Positions 63,560 through 64,000 of a stretch of 64,000 nt of DNA are shown here, in pieces (position 1 is the first letter of the stretch; each line of letters opens with the position of its first letter). Source of the DNA: Evansella vedderi (GTDB lineage: Bacteria; Bacillota; Bacilli; Bacillales; Salisediminibacteriaceae); assembly GCF_030813435.1 (NCBI RefSeq), contig NZ_JAUSUG010000003.1, forward strand, positions 310,001 to 374,000. The letters run 5' to 3'. The translations under genes were made by a program, and so were the position numbers. Under the pieces are notes generated by a model that was not told the origin of the DNA, searched no databases, and was given only the letters and a program-made list of their open reading frames with translations.

Positions 63560-63690
63560 ACGCTACAGGCGTAATGTCACCGTCCTGGTTCCCCGCGGGC
63601 AACACTTCAGCAGTTGCTTTTCCCGCTGGAGTCACTGCCTTCCGCTTCTCCAAACTTTTTTCAAAAAAGCCATAAAGTTCCCGTAAACAG
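63560..63690. repeat. Dispersed composite repeat near the window end
   Basis: CCGCGGGCAACACTTCAG and GTTGCTTTTCCCGCTGGAGT match parts of the MITE-related repeats, and CTTCCGCTTCTCCAAACTTT matches the GCTGGAGTCGCCGCC family. The copy looks shortened. No ORF. Confidence 0.65.
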
Positions 63691-63706
63691 TTTAATATAA
63701 AAAAAT

Positions 63707-63743
63707 CGCATGTAATTTCTAATGAAGTTACATGCGTTTTTTT
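63707..63743. terminator. Bidirectional terminator before the GNAT gene
   Basis: CGCATGTAA pairs perfectly with TTACATGCG, followed by TTTTTTT on the plus strand; the minus strand has ATTTTTTT. Confidence 0.85.
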
Positions 63744-63748
63744 CTTTG

Positions 63749-64000
63749 TTATAACTCTTTTTTCATTGCTACGTGTGGTATGCCTGCATCGTAGAATAAA
63801 TCGGATGAGGTTACATAACCAATTTTTTTATAAAAGGGTTCGGCATGGGTTTGGGCATTGAGCTTAAGGACAGGCTTTCCTTCTGCTTGTGCCCTTTCCT
63901 CCATTTTACTCATAATAAGCTCCCCTACACCTTTTTTTCGATGAGAGGCAAGAACACAAACCCGCTCTGCTTTGCCATAATCTTCAAAGACCCTTAACCG
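63749..64000 (-). CDS. GNAT-family N-acetyltransferase, C-terminal part
   Basis: The last 83 codons of a gene that extends beyond the window. The acetyl-CoA-binding motif RKKGVGELIMSKMEE (R/QxxGxG/A type) and the following AQAEGKPVLKLNAQTHAEPF and YKKIGYV blocks show the GNAT fold. The substrate cannot be told from this part. The upstream end is open at position 64000. Confidence 0.85.
   Translation of the reverse strand, partial: RLRVFEDYGKAERVCVLASHRKKGVGELIMSKMEERAQAEGKPVLKLNAQTHAEPFYKKIGYVTSSDLFYDAGIPHVAMKKEL

Overview
The window is chromosomal DNA from a member of the Bacillaceae. Almost every gene has a recognisable Bacillus subtilis counterpart, and the order follows the ylb-cta-yla-ykt-pdh-yku stretch of that genome, inverted here. 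Spore-associated families (YlbJ, YlbD, YlaJ, YtvI-like, YjcZ-like, YppG-like) point to an endospore former. The base composition is AT-rich. Very acidic secreted or membrane proteins and a BCCT-type osmolyte transporter fit a salt- or alkali-tolerant species; that is inference. No tRNA, rRNA, phage region, CRISPR array or transposase gene was seen.

Layout: 1-12.3 kb carries ylbK, ylbJ, coaD, rsmD, ylbG, ylbF, an inserted XPB-type helicase with an unknown partner, then ylbE, ylbD, ylbC, ylbB, ylbA and a YtvI-like permease. A small-RNA candidate with its own terminator lies between rsmD and ylbG. 12.3-19.3 kb holds the caa3 cytochrome oxidase genes (ctaC-D-E-F, a DUF420 assembly factor, ctaB) with ctaA divergent. 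19.3-30.2 kb holds ylaN, glsA, ylaL, ylaK, ylaJ, ylaI, ylaH, ylaF, suhB, yktB, yktA and speA. Beside speA is a well-preserved SR1 dual-function RNA gene encoding a 38-residue SR1P peptide. 30-36 kb is accessory: regulators, an M23 peptidase, a polysaccharide deacetylase, a BCCT transporter and an Slp-like lipoprotein. 36-41 kb is pdhABCD. 41.8-52.1 kb carries ykyA, a YjcZ-like gene, def, ykrA, rpoY-rnjA, ykuV, ykuU, ykuT, ykuS and dapL-dapH. 52-58 kb is a mixed region with glutaredoxin, MscS, an orphan ABC ATPase, Hsp20 and nitroreductase. 58-61.3 kb is a yrrT-luxS-mccA-mccB operon joining AI-2 synthesis to reverse transsulfuration. The end holds a glycosyltransferase broken at a run of nine G and a partial GNAT acetyltransferase.

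The least explained signals are non-coding. A 353-bp MITE with terminal inverted repeats and an exact 8-bp target duplication at 24.3 kb contains a two-hairpin element. That element recurs at 8.6 kb with compensatory base changes in several helices. Other repeat families, a tandem array upstream of pdhA, a cloverleaf-like structure at 52.95 kb and two or three tiny genes add to this. Coordinates of starts were adjusted where a Shine-Dalgarno sequence or family length favoured another start codon.
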